64,000 nucleotides of DNA from Burkholderia ubonensis (lineage in GTDB: Bacteria; Pseudomonadota; Gammaproteobacteria; Burkholderiales; Burkholderiaceae), in contig NZ_CADFEB010000006.1 of assembly GCF_902833085.1 (NCBI RefSeq), forward strand, positions 1 to 64,000. Direction: 5' to 3'. Each line of letters opens with the position of its first letter. The stretch's first letter is position 1. The translations under genes were made by a program, and so were the position numbers. Under the pieces are notes generated by a model. The model was given only the letters and a program-made list of their open reading frames with translations. It did not search any database and had not been told where the DNA came from. Shown piece by piece: positions 37,262 to 46,438 of the stretch.

Positions 37262-38263
37262 ATGAACGTGAATGTCATCACCGCTTGTCAGATCGGGATC
37301 GACCGCCATGGCGACGCCGGCGTGCTGCGCCGCGTGGAGGCGCCGGTTGCGCCGCCCGGCGCGGGCGAGGTGCGGATTCGCCAGACCGCGGTCGGCGTGA
37401 ATTTCGTCGATATCTATTTCCGCAGCGGCGCGCATCCGCTGCCGGCGTTGCCGGGCGTGCTGGGTGTCGAGGCGGCGGGCGTGATCGATGCCATCGGCCC
37501 CGGCGTGACCGGCCTCGAACCCGGCCAGCGCGTCGCATACGCGGGCTTGCCGACCGGCAGCTACGCGACGGCGCGCACGCTGCCGGCCGCGCGCGTGCTG
37601 CCGATTCCGGACGGCGTGAGCGACGACGCGGCCGCGGCCGGGCTGCTGAAAGGGATCACCGCGTACATGCTGCTCCACAAGGTGCGGACGGTGGGCGCCG
37701 GCGACAGCGTGCTCGTCCATGCGGCGGCCGGCGGCGTCGGGCTGCTGGTCACGCAGTGGGCGAGCGCGCTCGGCGCGCGCGTGATCGGCACGGTCGGATC
37801 GGCGGCCAAGGCCGCGCTCGTGCGCGCGCGCGGCGCGGAAGCGGTGGTGGCGTATCGCGACGACGATTTCGTCGCGGCGGCGCGCGCGTTCGGCGGCGGC
37901 GCCGGCGTCGATTACGCGATCGACGGGATCGGCGGCGACGTGCTGACCCGCACGCTCGGCGCGGTCAGGCCGTTCGGGATGGTCGCGAGCATCGGGCAGG
38001 TTGCCGCGGTCGGCGCGCGCCAGACGATCGATCTCGACGAACTCGGGCCGGCGCGCTCGATTGCGCTGGCACGGCCGAGCGTGCTCGGCTTCATCGCGCG
38101 CGACGTCGACGGCTACCGGGACGCCGCGCGCGTGACGCTCGAGCGGCTGGCGGGCGGGATGCACGTCGAGATCGGCGCGCGGCTGCCGCTCGGGCAGGCG
38201 GCCGATGCGCACCGGATGCTGGAGGCGCGGGCGACGACGGGGGCGGTGGTGCTGGTGCCGTGA
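37262..38263 (+). CDS. NADPH:quinone oxidoreductase family protein (Qor-like, MDR superfamily)
   Basis: A 333-residue medium-chain dehydrogenase/reductase of the zinc-free quinone oxidoreductase class. The fold is indicated by GVNFVDIYFRSG, GVLGVEAAGVIDAIGPGVTG and the NADPH-binding HAAAGGVGLLVTQWASALGA (about residues 155-174). The Cys/His zinc ligands of alcohol dehydrogenases are absent. It probably performs NADPH-dependent reduction of quinones or electrophilic enones in the cytoplasm. The ATG at 37262 gives the normal family length. The divergent LysR gene is the likely regulator. Confidence 0.92.
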   Translation: MNVNVITACQIGIDRHGDAGVLRRVEAPVAPPGAGEVRIRQTAVGVNFVDIYFRSGAHPLPALPGVLGVEAAGVIDAIGPGVTGLEPGQRVAYAGLPTGSYATARTLPAARVLPIPDGVSDDAAAAGLLKGITAYMLLHKVRTVGAGDSVLVHAAAGGVGLLVTQWASALGARVIGTVGSAAKAALVRARGAEAVVAYRDDDFVAAARAFGGGAGVDYAIDGIGGDVLTRTLGAVRPFGMVASIGQVAAVGARQTIDLDELGPARSIALARPSVLGFIARDVDGYRDAARVTLERLAGGMHVEIGARLPLGQAADAHRMLEARATTGAVVLVP

Positions 38264-38299
38264 CGGGGCATGGGCCGGCCGCCGGCCTGCTCCCCCCGG

Positions 38300-39814
38300 T
38301 CACGCGCGCTTGCGCAGCGGCGCATCCTCGACGAACCACGCGAGCACGAACGCGATCGCGATCACGGCCGCCGCCGCGAGATACACGACGTGCAGCGACC
38401 CCGCGAACGCGTGCAGGTACGCGTCGCGCACCGCGTCCGGCAGCTGGTGCACGGCGGCCGGGCCGAGCGACGGCGGCAGTTCGGCGCCGGCCGGCAGTGT
38501 GTTCGCGAGCCGCGTCTGCAGCCCGTTCGAGAACAGCGCGCCGAATGCCGCGACGCCGAGCGAGCCGCCGATCGAGCGGAACAGCGTGACGCCCGACGTC
38601 GCGACGCCCATGTGGCGGAAATCGATCGTGTTCTGCACCGCGAGCACGAGCACCGGCATCACCATCCCGAGCCCGATGCCGAGCAGCGCCATGTAGCCGT
38701 ACATCGTGCTCAGCGGCGTGGCGAGCGACAGCGTGGACAGCAGCGCCATCGCGACGCCGCCGACCAGCGTTCCCGCGATCGGAAACGCGCGGTACCGGCC
38801 GAACCGCGAGATCAGGCGGCCGCTCGCCACCGACATCGCGAGCATCCCGCCCATCATCGGCAGCAGCTGCATCCCGGCCTGCGACGGCGTCGAGCCTTTC
38901 ACGACCTGCAGGTACAGCGGAATGAACGTGACCGAGCCGAACAGCGCGATGCCGACGACGAAGCCGATCAGGCTGCACAGCACGAAGGTGCGATGGCGGA
39001 ACAGCGCGAGCGGCATGATCGGCTCCGCGGCGAGCCGCTCCTCATAGACGAACCCGCCGATCGCGACGACGCCGAGCACGAGCGTCATCCACAGCTGCGG
39101 CGACGACCACGGCAGCAGCGAGCCGCCTTCGCTCGTAAACAGGATGACGCAGGTGAGGGCGGTCGCGAGGAACGCGGCGCCCAGGTAGTCGATCCGGTGC
39201 TTCACGTGCGCGGCGTGCGGCTTGAACGCGACGCCGATCACCGCGAGCGCGACGAAGCCGAGCGGCAGGTTGATGTAGAAGATCCAGCGCCACGACAGGT
39301 GCTCGACGAGGAAGCCGCCGAGCAGCGGCCCGATGATCGTCGCGAGGCCGTACACGCCGCCGAACATGCCCTGGTAGCGGCCGCGCTCGTCGGGCGGGAT
39401 CAGGTCGCCGATCGCGGCCATCGTGACGACCATCAGGCCGCCGCCGCCGAGCCCCTGCAGCGCGCGCAGCAGGATCAGCTGCGTCATGTCCTGCGCGACG
39501 CCGCAGAGCACCGAGCCGGCGAGGAACAGCACGATCGCCGCCTGCAGCACGATCTTGCGGCCGTACAGGTCGCCGAGCTTGCCGTACAGCGGCAGCACGA
39601 CCGTGGACGACAGCAGGTACGCGGTCACGACCCACGACAGCTGATCGAGCCCGCCGAGCTCGCCGACGATCGTCGGCAGCGCGGTGGACACGATGGTCTG
39701 GTCGAGCGCGGACAGCAGCATCACGAGCAGCAGCGCGGCGATGATCAGCCCGACGGGCGCGTCGCGGCGGGCTGCGTCGGCGGTCGGCGAGTGCGGGACG
39801 GTTTCGGTTTGCAT
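38300..39814 (-). CDS. DHA2 family MFS multidrug transporter (EmrB/QacA type)
   Basis: A 504-residue inner-membrane protein with about 14 hydrophobic segments. Hallmarks are motif D1 LDQTIVSTALPTIVGELGG in TM1, the loop 2-3 motif GKLGDLYGRKIV, motif C region GPLLGGFLVEHLSWRWIFYINLP, and LRALQGLGGGGLM. The ATG at 39814 gives a short leader; a longer frame from 39877 is not supported. No membrane-fusion (EmrA-like) gene is adjacent, so it may work alone at the inner membrane. Substrate unknown. The gene ends 36 bases from the convergent quinone oxidoreductase gene. Confidence 0.92.
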   Translation of the reverse strand: MQTETVPHSPTADAARRDAPVGLIIAALLLVMLLSALDQTIVSTALPTIVGELGGLDQLSWVVTAYLLSSTVVLPLYGKLGDLYGRKIVLQAAIVLFLAGSVLCGVAQDMTQLILLRALQGLGGGGLMVVTMAAIGDLIPPDERGRYQGMFGGVYGLATIIGPLLGGFLVEHLSWRWIFYINLPLGFVALAVIGVAFKPHAAHVKHRIDYLGAAFLATALTCVILFTSEGGSLLPWSSPQLWMTLVLGVVAIGGFVYEERLAAEPIMPLALFRHRTFVLCSLIGFVVGIALFGSVTFIPLYLQVVKGSTPSQAGMQLLPMMGGMLAMSVASGRLISRFGRYRAFPIAGTLVGGVAMALLSTLSLATPLSTMYGYMALLGIGLGMVMPVLVLAVQNTIDFRHMGVATSGVTLFRSIGGSLGVAAFGALFSNGLQTRLANTLPAGAELPPSLGPAAVHQLPDAVRDAYLHAFAGSLHVVYLAAAAVIAIAFVLAWFVEDAPLRKRA

Positions 39815-40052
39815 GGGGGATATCTGCCATGGCAGTGAATTGTTCGGAAATATAGGGGCTAAAGGTTGCCTGGTCAATTTCTGCTTATCCCGTAATTGTT
39901 TCAGGTGTAACAGGAAGACGCTGCGCGACGCCGAATTTGATGTAAATCACGGAACGAAAGGGGGCCGGGGCTCAAGTTTTCTGCAGGCAATCCGTAATAC
40001 AAAATGCTGCGCACCGATCGCCGCGAGACTTTTTTACCGCCCACGTTCCGTC

Positions 40053-41612
40053 ATGAACCTGAACGCCCTGTTTTCCCGATTCACGATCCGGACCCGGATC
40101 TTCTCCACGCTTGGCCTGGTTGCGGGCCTGCTCGTCATTTCCGGGCTGATCGGCCTTGCCGGCATGCAAAGCTCGAACCGCGCGCTCGATGAGGCGTATA
40201 CCGGCCAGCTGGCCTCGAAGACGGCGCTTTCCGCGGCGACCCTGAACCTGACGATCGTGCGCACGACGCTCGACCGCGCGATGCTGCATCCCGAGGCGCC
40301 CGAAGTGCCGGATCTGCTGTCGAAGGCGGACAACTACCTGTCGAAGGCGGACGCCGCGTGGCGCACCTATGCGGCAATGCCGCACGACGGCGACGAGAGC
40401 GCGCTGGCCGGCCGCATGGACGCCGCGCGCCAGGCGCTGATCGGGCAGGCGCTCAAGCCGATGTCCGATGCGATTCGGGCCGGCCGCCGCGACGAGGCCG
40501 ACCGGCTGCTGATGACGGTCGCGCCGCCGCTGTCGGTCGCGCTCACGCAGGCGACCGATGCGCTCGACGCATTCCAGGTGGCGCGCGGCAAGGAGGTGTT
40601 CGACACCGCGCAGACGTATTACGAATGGCTGCGCATCGGCGCGGTCGCCGGCATCGCGTTCGGCCTCGCGGCATGCCTCGGCTGCGCGATCGGCCTGCAT
40701 TTCGCGATCTCGCAGCCGCTCGCGCGGCTGCTGGCGCACTTCCGCCGCCTGTCGGACGGCGACCTGACCTCCGAGGTGCGCTGGGCGTCGCGCGACGAGA
40801 TGGCCGAACTGGTCAAGGGCGTGCAGGGCATGCAGTCCAGCCTGGCCGACACCGTGCGCCAGGTCACGCGGGGTTCCGAGGCGATCGTCACCGCGACGCA
40901 CCAGATTGCCGCCGGCAACACCGACCTGTCGCAACGCACCGAGGAGCAGGCCGCCGCGCTCGAGGAGACGGCCGCGAGCATGGAGCAGCTGACGGCGACG
41001 GTGAAGCAGAACGCCGACAACGCGGCCGAGGCGCAGGCGTGCGCGGACAGCGCGTCCGAGATCGCGTCGAAGGGGGCGACGGTCGTCGGCGAGGTGATCG
41101 GCACGATGAACGAGATCGACCAGAGCTCGCAGAAGGTCGCCGACATCATCGGCACGATCGAAGGGATTGCGTTCCAGACCAACATCCTCGCGCTGAATGC
41201 CGCCGTGGAAGCGGCGCGCGCGGGCGAGCAGGGCCGCGGCTTCGCGGTGGTCGCGGGCGAGGTGCGCACGCTCGCGCAGCGCTCGGCCACCGCGGCGAAG
41301 GAGATCCGCACGCTGATCGGCGAATCGGTCGAGCGTGTCGCGAACGGCTCGCGGCTCGTCGGTGTGGCCGGCACGACGATGCAGGACATCCAGCAGGCGA
41401 TCGCGCGCGTGACCAGCATCATGTCCGAGATCGCGGCGGCGTCGAACGAGCAGCGCGACGGGATCGAGCAGGTGAACCTCGCGGTGTCGCAGATGGATCA
41501 GGTGTCGCAGCAGAACGCGGCGCTCGTCGAAGAGGCGGCGGCGGCGGCCGCGTCGCTCGAAGAGCAGGCCGATGGCCTGCAACGCGCGGTCGGCGCGTTC
41601 CGGGTCGCGTAA
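40053..41612 (+). CDS. Methyl-accepting chemotaxis protein
   Basis: A 519-residue chemoreceptor. TM1 is at about residues 14-37 (IFSTLGLVAGLLVISGLIGL), a periplasmic four-helix ligand domain spans about 40-187, TM2 is about 190-215, a HAMP domain follows (SQPLARLLAHFRRLSDGDL), and the signalling domain runs to the end. The conserved hairpin tip reads IEGIAFQTNILALNAAVEAA and RAGEQGRGFAVVAGEVRTLA. Methylation-type helices flank it. The C-terminus (VGAFRVA) lacks the NWETF-like CheR/CheB pentapeptide. It is similar to Tsr/Tar-family receptors of Burkholderia; the ligand is unknown. Confidence 0.94.
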   Translation: MNLNALFSRFTIRTRIFSTLGLVAGLLVISGLIGLAGMQSSNRALDEAYTGQLASKTALSAATLNLTIVRTTLDRAMLHPEAPEVPDLLSKADNYLSKADAAWRTYAAMPHDGDESALAGRMDAARQALIGQALKPMSDAIRAGRRDEADRLLMTVAPPLSVALTQATDALDAFQVARGKEVFDTAQTYYEWLRIGAVAGIAFGLAACLGCAIGLHFAISQPLARLLAHFRRLSDGDLTSEVRWASRDEMAELVKGVQGMQSSLADTVRQVTRGSEAIVTATHQIAAGNTDLSQRTEEQAAALEETAASMEQLTATVKQNADNAAEAQACADSASEIASKGATVVGEVIGTMNEIDQSSQKVADIIGTIEGIAFQTNILALNAAVEAARAGEQGRGFAVVAGEVRTLAQRSATAAKEIRTLIGESVERVANGSRLVGVAGTTMQDIQQAIARVTSIMSEIAAASNEQRDGIEQVNLAVSQMDQVSQQNAALVEEAAAAAASLEEQADGLQRAVGAFRVA

Positions 41613-41646
41613 GCGGGTTTGGTCAGCCCAGTCCGGGCGACCACCC

Positions 41647-43314
41647 TTACACCCCCGTGAGCTGCGCAGCCGCGCGCGCCGATGCGACGAGCAGCAGCTT
41701 CATCGTCGCGCGGGTCGCGCCGACGAACAGCTTGCGGGCCGCGCGCGCGTCGAGCGTGTCGAAGTCGATCTCGGTGAGGATCACGCACGGCGCCGACTGT
41801 CCCTTGAAACGATAGATCGAATCGAGCAGCACGTCGCCGTCGTGGTATTCGGGGTTGCCGAACAGATCGTACTTGCCGGTGAAGCGCTTGACCTGGTGCG
41901 GCCCGAGCTGGTCGAGCGCCGCGAGCGCCGAGCCTTCGCGCCCGCGGTACGACAGCACTGCGATGTCCTGCTTGCGGAACCCGAGCGACAGCGCCTGCGT
42001 GATCGCGCGCTTGGTCGCGTCGATGCACGCGTCGGCGAGCGCGGCGGGTGACGCGTTCGCATCGCCGTAGGCGGACACGACGAGATCTGAGCCGTCGAAC
42101 GGGCTGCCCGAGCGCAGCTCGGCCGCCAGCGGCTCGACGCGGCCGACGACGTCGCGCACGAAATCGAGCAGGTCGCGCGGGCTGCGGTAGTTGGTGAGCG
42201 CCTTCAGCGAGACCCAGCCCGGCAGCGCGACCGGCTCGCGCATGTAGAGGTTCTGCAACGGATCCTCGAGCCACCACCACGCGCCGTCCGGCGCGAGCAG
42301 CCGCTCCAGCGCGCTCGCCCATGACGGATGGAAATCCTGCCCCTCGTCGACGATCAGCACGTCGAAGCGCCAGCGCTCGGGCACCGGCGTTTCCGCGAAG
42401 CGGGCCTCGAGCCGCCCGAACGCGTCGGGCGCGTCGAAATCCGGCGTGTAGCCGCCGTCGCGCGCGACCCAGTCGCACAGCTGGTGGTAGTTCGCGATCT
42501 TCGCGCCGGGCGGCGCGATGCGCGCGATGTAGTCGGCGAGCGGCCGGTTGAAGCAGACGTAGAGCACGCGCCGGCCCGCGGCGATCGAGTCGCGCATCGC
42601 CTGCACCGCGAGCTGCGTCTTGCCCGAGCCCGCGGTGCCGATGACGCGCAGCCGGAACGGCGTGAACTCGAGCTGGCGCGCCCACGAGGCGAGGCCGCCG
42701 GACAGCCGCGTGACGAGCGTGCCGGCCTGCCCGACGAGCGCACTCGTATCGGGCGTGAGCGCCAGCTCGTCCGCGAGGAAGTGATGGATCTTCGGTGCGT
42801 TCGCGACGCGCGGCTCGTCGGCGGGCAGGATCTGCTGAATGACCTGCGCGAGCTGCGCCTTGCGCGTCGAGTCGACGATGCGCTCGGACGGGACGCCCGC
42901 GATCGCGGCCTGCCGGATCGTGTAGTCCGGGCAGTAGAGCAATGCCTCCACGCCGTAGACGCCCGCGCCGAGCGAGGCGGTCAGGCGGCGGTGCAGCGTC
43001 TCCTGCGTGCGCGCGAGCTGGATCGGCACGTTGCGCTCGGTCTGCAGGTAGACCTTGACGAGCCCCTTCGGCGTCTCGCGCAAAAAGCCCGCCTTCTGCT
43101 CGATCAGCAGGACGCGCCCGGCCGGGCTGACGACGACGAACGCCGCTTCGCCGAACACCGAGAAGCCCTGTTCGGCGCGGGTCCAGTGCACGCCGTGGTA
43201 CACGGTGTAGCTGTCCGGCAGCGCGTGTTCGAGTGCGGCGAGCGTCTCGCGCTCGCGTTCCGCCGCGCCGGTCGCGGCGAGGCTTTTCCAGTCGTCGGGG
43301 ATCAGGCGGGCCAT
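41647..43314 (-). CDS. NERD-domain / superfamily 1 helicase-like ATPase
   Basis: A 555-residue protein. The N-terminal part (about residues 15-130; LLIEQKAGFL, then LARTQETLHRRL) resembles a NERD nuclease-related domain. The rest is a UvrD-like SF1 helicase core with Walker A VIGTAGSGKTQ (about residues 224-234), Walker B DVLIVDEGQDFHP, and later motifs VLSYRGREGSALAALD, DSIYRFKGQSAPCVIL and LFVGATRATMKL. Together these suggest ATP-dependent DNA or RNA processing, in repair or possibly defence. The whole frame is intact. It lies between a chemoreceptor (convergent, 34 bases) and a BetR-type regulator on the same strand. The exact role is unknown. Confidence 0.85.
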   Translation of the reverse strand: MARLIPDDWKSLAATGAAERERETLAALEHALPDSYTVYHGVHWTRAEQGFSVFGEAAFVVVSPAGRVLLIEQKAGFLRETPKGLVKVYLQTERNVPIQLARTQETLHRRLTASLGAGVYGVEALLYCPDYTIRQAAIAGVPSERIVDSTRKAQLAQVIQQILPADEPRVANAPKIHHFLADELALTPDTSALVGQAGTLVTRLSGGLASWARQLEFTPFRLRVIGTAGSGKTQLAVQAMRDSIAAGRRVLYVCFNRPLADYIARIAPPGAKIANYHQLCDWVARDGGYTPDFDAPDAFGRLEARFAETPVPERWRFDVLIVDEGQDFHPSWASALERLLAPDGAWWWLEDPLQNLYMREPVALPGWVSLKALTNYRSPRDLLDFVRDVVGRVEPLAAELRSGSPFDGSDLVVSAYGDANASPAALADACIDATKRAITQALSLGFRKQDIAVLSYRGREGSALAALDQLGPHQVKRFTGKYDLFGNPEYHDGDVLLDSIYRFKGQSAPCVILTEIDFDTLDARAARKLFVGATRATMKLLLVASARAAAQLTGV

Positions 43315-43439
43315 GAGGTCGGACGCGGCGGTTGCCGGCGTGGGCGTGAACGGGTGCGGCTATTGTACTGAGGAACCCGCTCGCCGCCGCGGTACGGCGC
43401 GTGCGCCGGCCATCCGGCCGATGGGGGCGGGCTGGGCGC

Positions 43440-44294
43440 TCAGCTCCGCGCGAGCCGTTTCGCGAGATCCGCGCTGAGGATCGCCATGCGCGCGGGTTTT
43501 TCGTAGCAGACCACGTCGAATGCGCGGATCACTTCGCTGATGTCCGCCTCGCTCGCTCGGCCGGTGAGCAGGTCGCCCGTCAGCACGAAAATCGGCGCGC
43601 CGGGATTGTCGGACGTGCGCACCGCCTTGATCCCGGTCGCCGCCGTGCAGTCGTCGAACAGCCATTCGGTGACGACCGCGTCGAACGCCTGGCCCTGCAG
43701 CGCATCGACGAATGCGGTGAGGCCGTCGAACGTAGCCGTCGCGAAGCCTTGCCGTTCGAGATAGCGGCACAGTTCGGTCGCGCTGACGCGATCGGGGTCG
43801 ATCACGGCGACGAGCAGCTTGTCGCTCTCCGCGCGGCGCGGATAGATTTCGATCTTGTGCACGTCGTACGCGTTCTGATAGAGCACGCCGCTATGGCGCA
43901 GCACGCGCCAGTGGCCGTTCTGCTCGTACGCGACGAACTCGGGCCGCGCGCCGGCTTCGAGCGGCGCGCCGATCCACGCGGTGCACGGAATCTCGGCCAC
44001 GCCCGCGTACAGCACGGCTTCCTGCGAATACGCGCCGACCATGCCGGGGTCGAGCGTCTGCGCGCCGAACAGTTGCGCGGCGGGCTCGCCGTAGGCTTCG
44101 GCGACTTTCTTGATCTGCGCGAGTGTCCACGGGCTGCTGCCGCGCAGTTTGCGGTGGCCCTGGGAAAAGCTGAGGTCGAGGATGCGGCACAGCTCGGTGG
44201 TCTGCTGCCGCTTGCCGATGCCGTTGCGGGTCATCAGCTCGCGCACGCGCTCGGCGACCGCGAGGGAATCCGTGGTTATTGCTTCAGTGGTCAT
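43440..44294 (-). CDS. BetR-domain regulator with a C-terminal pseudo-receiver
   Basis: A 284-residue protein. The N-terminal half matches the BetR helix-turn-helix family (VAERVRELMTRNGIGKRQQT; SFSQGHRKLRGSSPWTLAQI). The C-terminal 125 residues fold like a response-regulator receiver: acidic pocket in VAVIDPDRV, Thr in FVLTGD, Lys in CYEKPARM. The phospho-acceptor Asp is replaced by Glu (E210 in VVTEWLF). Glu at this site often mimics phosphorylation, so the receiver may be permanently active or used only for dimerisation. The ATG at 44294 places the HTH correctly. No histidine kinase is adjacent. Targets unknown. Confidence 0.82.
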   Translation of the reverse strand: MTTEAITTDSLAVAERVRELMTRNGIGKRQQTTELCRILDLSFSQGHRKLRGSSPWTLAQIKKVAEAYGEPAAQLFGAQTLDPGMVGAYSQEAVLYAGVAEIPCTAWIGAPLEAGARPEFVAYEQNGHWRVLRHSGVLYQNAYDVHKIEIYPRRAESDKLLVAVIDPDRVSATELCRYLERQGFATATFDGLTAFVDALQGQAFDAVVTEWLFDDCTAATGIKAVRTSDNPGAPIFVLTGDLLTGRASEADISEVIRAFDVVCYEKPARMAILSADLAKRLARS

Positions 44295-44658
44295 GCTACG
44301 GGAGCGGATCGGTTCAAGACGACGCCTTGCGGCGGAACTCGTCGGACAATCTCGGGGAGGTTCAGTAGCGAGCCGACCGGCCACGCGCGGAAAAGATAAC
44401 TTTACCGCAAAATGGCATCGGTTCCTCGTAGTAAAACACGTGATTGTGTGAAAGGTGTTTCCCAACGTTACACAGGATGTGCGTCTGTCCTGCCCGGGCA
44501 GCGAAGATTTAAATCCATTCAAAACGTCAGGGTGTCGATCCTGACTCGCATCGGCTCGATTGCGCTCGGATTGGCGCATAATCGGGCCGCCGTTGCGCTC
44601 AGGACGTGCGAACCACGCGCGATGCGCGGGGTGCTTGTCATTCAAAGCGGAGGTTGAG
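44295..44658. other. Intergenic region upstream of the BetR-type gene
   Basis: This 364-base stretch is moderately AT-rich near 44390-44520 and should carry promoters for the BetR-type gene (minus) and the small gene at 44659 (plus). No gene, repeat or hairpin of note is visible. Confidence 0.4.
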
Positions 44659-44904
44659 ATGTCGGAGCATGCGGTTGTCGATGAAAACGGCTATCGGTGT
44701 TTCTGCGAGGCTTATGAGGAGCCTCCGGGCGTGTGGCGTGCACTGGTGCGATTCGAACGAAAGAGTGACCACGCCGCGATGCAGGCGCACATCCCTGGCA
44801 TGACGCACAAAATCGACGAGACGTTCGCGACTCATCATGAAGCGATGGGCGCTGCGAAAGCGTATGCCAGGTACAAGGCGTCTCAGGATGAGACGGGCCT
44901 GTAG
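44659..44904 (+). CDS. Small conserved-looking protein, function unknown
   Basis: An 81-residue soluble protein with many charged residues, MSEHAVVDENGYRCFCEAYE at the start and AMGAAKAYARYKASQDETGL at the end. CGGAGGTTGAG directly precedes the ATG, a strong ribosome site, and codon use is like that of neighbours, so it is probably real. No domain is recognised. There are two close Cys residues (C14, C16) and no signal peptide. It precedes a FAD oxidoreductase gene by 125 bases but need not be in its operon. Confidence 0.65.
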   Translation: MSEHAVVDENGYRCFCEAYEEPPGVWRALVRFERKSDHAAMQAHIPGMTHKIDETFATHHEAMGAAKAYARYKASQDETGL

Positions 44905-45029
44905 CCTGTAGAAATCGGGGTTTGACGTCGCTGCTATCGGGTCGGATTGCAATATCGGCGTTATTGCGTGTTCAATCTGACTGCTGCATTTTCAAACACG
45001 CCCGGCGCGCTACCGACGATCAGGAAACA

Positions 45030-46358
45030 ATGACGACGACCTATCCGCTTCACGCCAACCTGACCCGCGCCGACGCGGCATTTCCGACCGATGCCGACGT
45101 GGTGATCGCGGGCGCCGGCATCATGGGCTGCGCGGCCGCGTACTACCTGGGCTTGCGCGGCCTGAAGGCCGTCGTGCTCGACAAGTCCCGGCTCGCCGGG
45201 CAGCAATCCGCGCGCGCATGGGGCTTCGTGCGCCAGCAGGGGCGCGAAGCGCCCGAAGTGCCGCTGATGATGGCCGGCATGCGGATCTGGGAAGGACTGG
45301 AGGCCGAGCTCGGTTTCGATCTCGAATGGCGGCAGGGCGGCTGTCTCTATATTGCGGACAACGAAACGGCCTGGGCGTCGTTCCAGGCGTGGCTGGGCGT
45401 CGCTCGCGACCACGGGCTCGACACGCGCACGCTGACGCGCGCGCAGATCGACGAGCACGTCAGCGGCCTCGCCGTACCCGCGCTCGGCGGCCTCTATACC
45501 GCGAGCGACGGCCAGGCCGAGCCGCGGCGCGTGGCCGCCGCGTTTGCCGCGCGCGCGGCCGAGGCCGGTGCGCGCTTCTTCGAAGGCTGCGGCGTGACCG
45601 CCATCGAGACGGCGGGCGGCGTGGTCGTCGGCGTCGCGACCGAGCGCGGCACGATCCGCACGTCGCGCGTGATCTGCGCGGCCGGCGCGATGAGCTTCCG
45701 GCTGCTCGACGGCGTCGGCATCCGGCTGCCGCAGCAGGCCGTGCGCGGCACCTGCATGCGCACCAACGTGCTGCCGCCCGTTTCCGCGTCGACGCTCTGG
45801 GGGCACGGCCTCGGCATCCGCCAGCGCAGCAACGGCGCGATCAATCTCGCCGACGATATGCAGGCGGACGTCGACCTGACGCTCGGCCACCTGCGCGGGC
45901 TGAGCCTGTTCTGGCCGGCGTTCTGGTCGCAGCGGGAGAAATTCCGGCTCCGCCTGAACGGCGCCGCGTGGCGCGACCTGGCCGCGCGGGTCAACGGCGG
46001 ACCCGGGCCGATCGAGCCGCGCGATCCGCAGCCGCAGCCGAATCCCGCGCATGCGCCGCGCGCGCTCGCGAAGCTGAAGGCGATCTTTCCGGCGCTGAAG
46101 GACGCGCAGGTCGTCGAGGCATGGGCCGGCCTGATCGACGTGCTGCCCGACGGCATCCCGGTGATCGATGCGCCCGGCAACCCGGCGGGGCTCGCGATCG
46201 CGACCGGCTTCTGCGGTCACGGGTTCGCGATGGGGCCGATCGTCGGCCGGCTGCTCGCCGAATGGGTCGACACCGGCGCGCCGTCGCTCGATCTCGCCGC
46301 GTTCCGCGCGCGGCGTTTCGCCGACGGCACGATGGTGCGGCCGCGCAGCGTGCTTTGA
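45030..46358 (+). CDS. FAD-dependent oxidoreductase, DAO family (DadA-like)
   Basis: A 442-residue flavoprotein. The Rossmann motif is VVIAGAGIMGCAAAYYLGLRG (about residues 24-44), then QQSARAWGFVRQQGRE. The C-terminal FAD segment reads GLAIATGFCGHGFAMGP. These features match DAO-family amino-acid or N-methyl amine dehydrogenases such as DadA and sarcosine oxidase-like proteins. A visible difference from the copy at 6350-7681 is the ARAWGF segment in place of GRNSGFF. The ATG at 45030 follows CAGGAAACA. No obvious pathway partners are adjacent, so the substrate is unknown. Confidence 0.88.
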   Translation: MTTTYPLHANLTRADAAFPTDADVVIAGAGIMGCAAAYYLGLRGLKAVVLDKSRLAGQQSARAWGFVRQQGREAPEVPLMMAGMRIWEGLEAELGFDLEWRQGGCLYIADNETAWASFQAWLGVARDHGLDTRTLTRAQIDEHVSGLAVPALGGLYTASDGQAEPRRVAAAFAARAAEAGARFFEGCGVTAIETAGGVVVGVATERGTIRTSRVICAAGAMSFRLLDGVGIRLPQQAVRGTCMRTNVLPPVSASTLWGHGLGIRQRSNGAINLADDMQADVDLTLGHLRGLSLFWPAFWSQREKFRLRLNGAAWRDLAARVNGGPGPIEPRDPQPQPNPAHAPRALAKLKAIFPALKDAQVVEAWAGLIDVLPDGIPVIDAPGNPAGLAIATGFCGHGFAMGPIVGRLLAEWVDTGAPSLDLAAFRARRFADGTMVRPRSVL

Positions 46359-46438
46359 CGGGGGCGGGCAGGCGACGCGCGCCCGTGGTACTCGTCCCAT
46401 CGTAGAATCGACCCCCTATCTTTCAGGAGATCGCTCCG

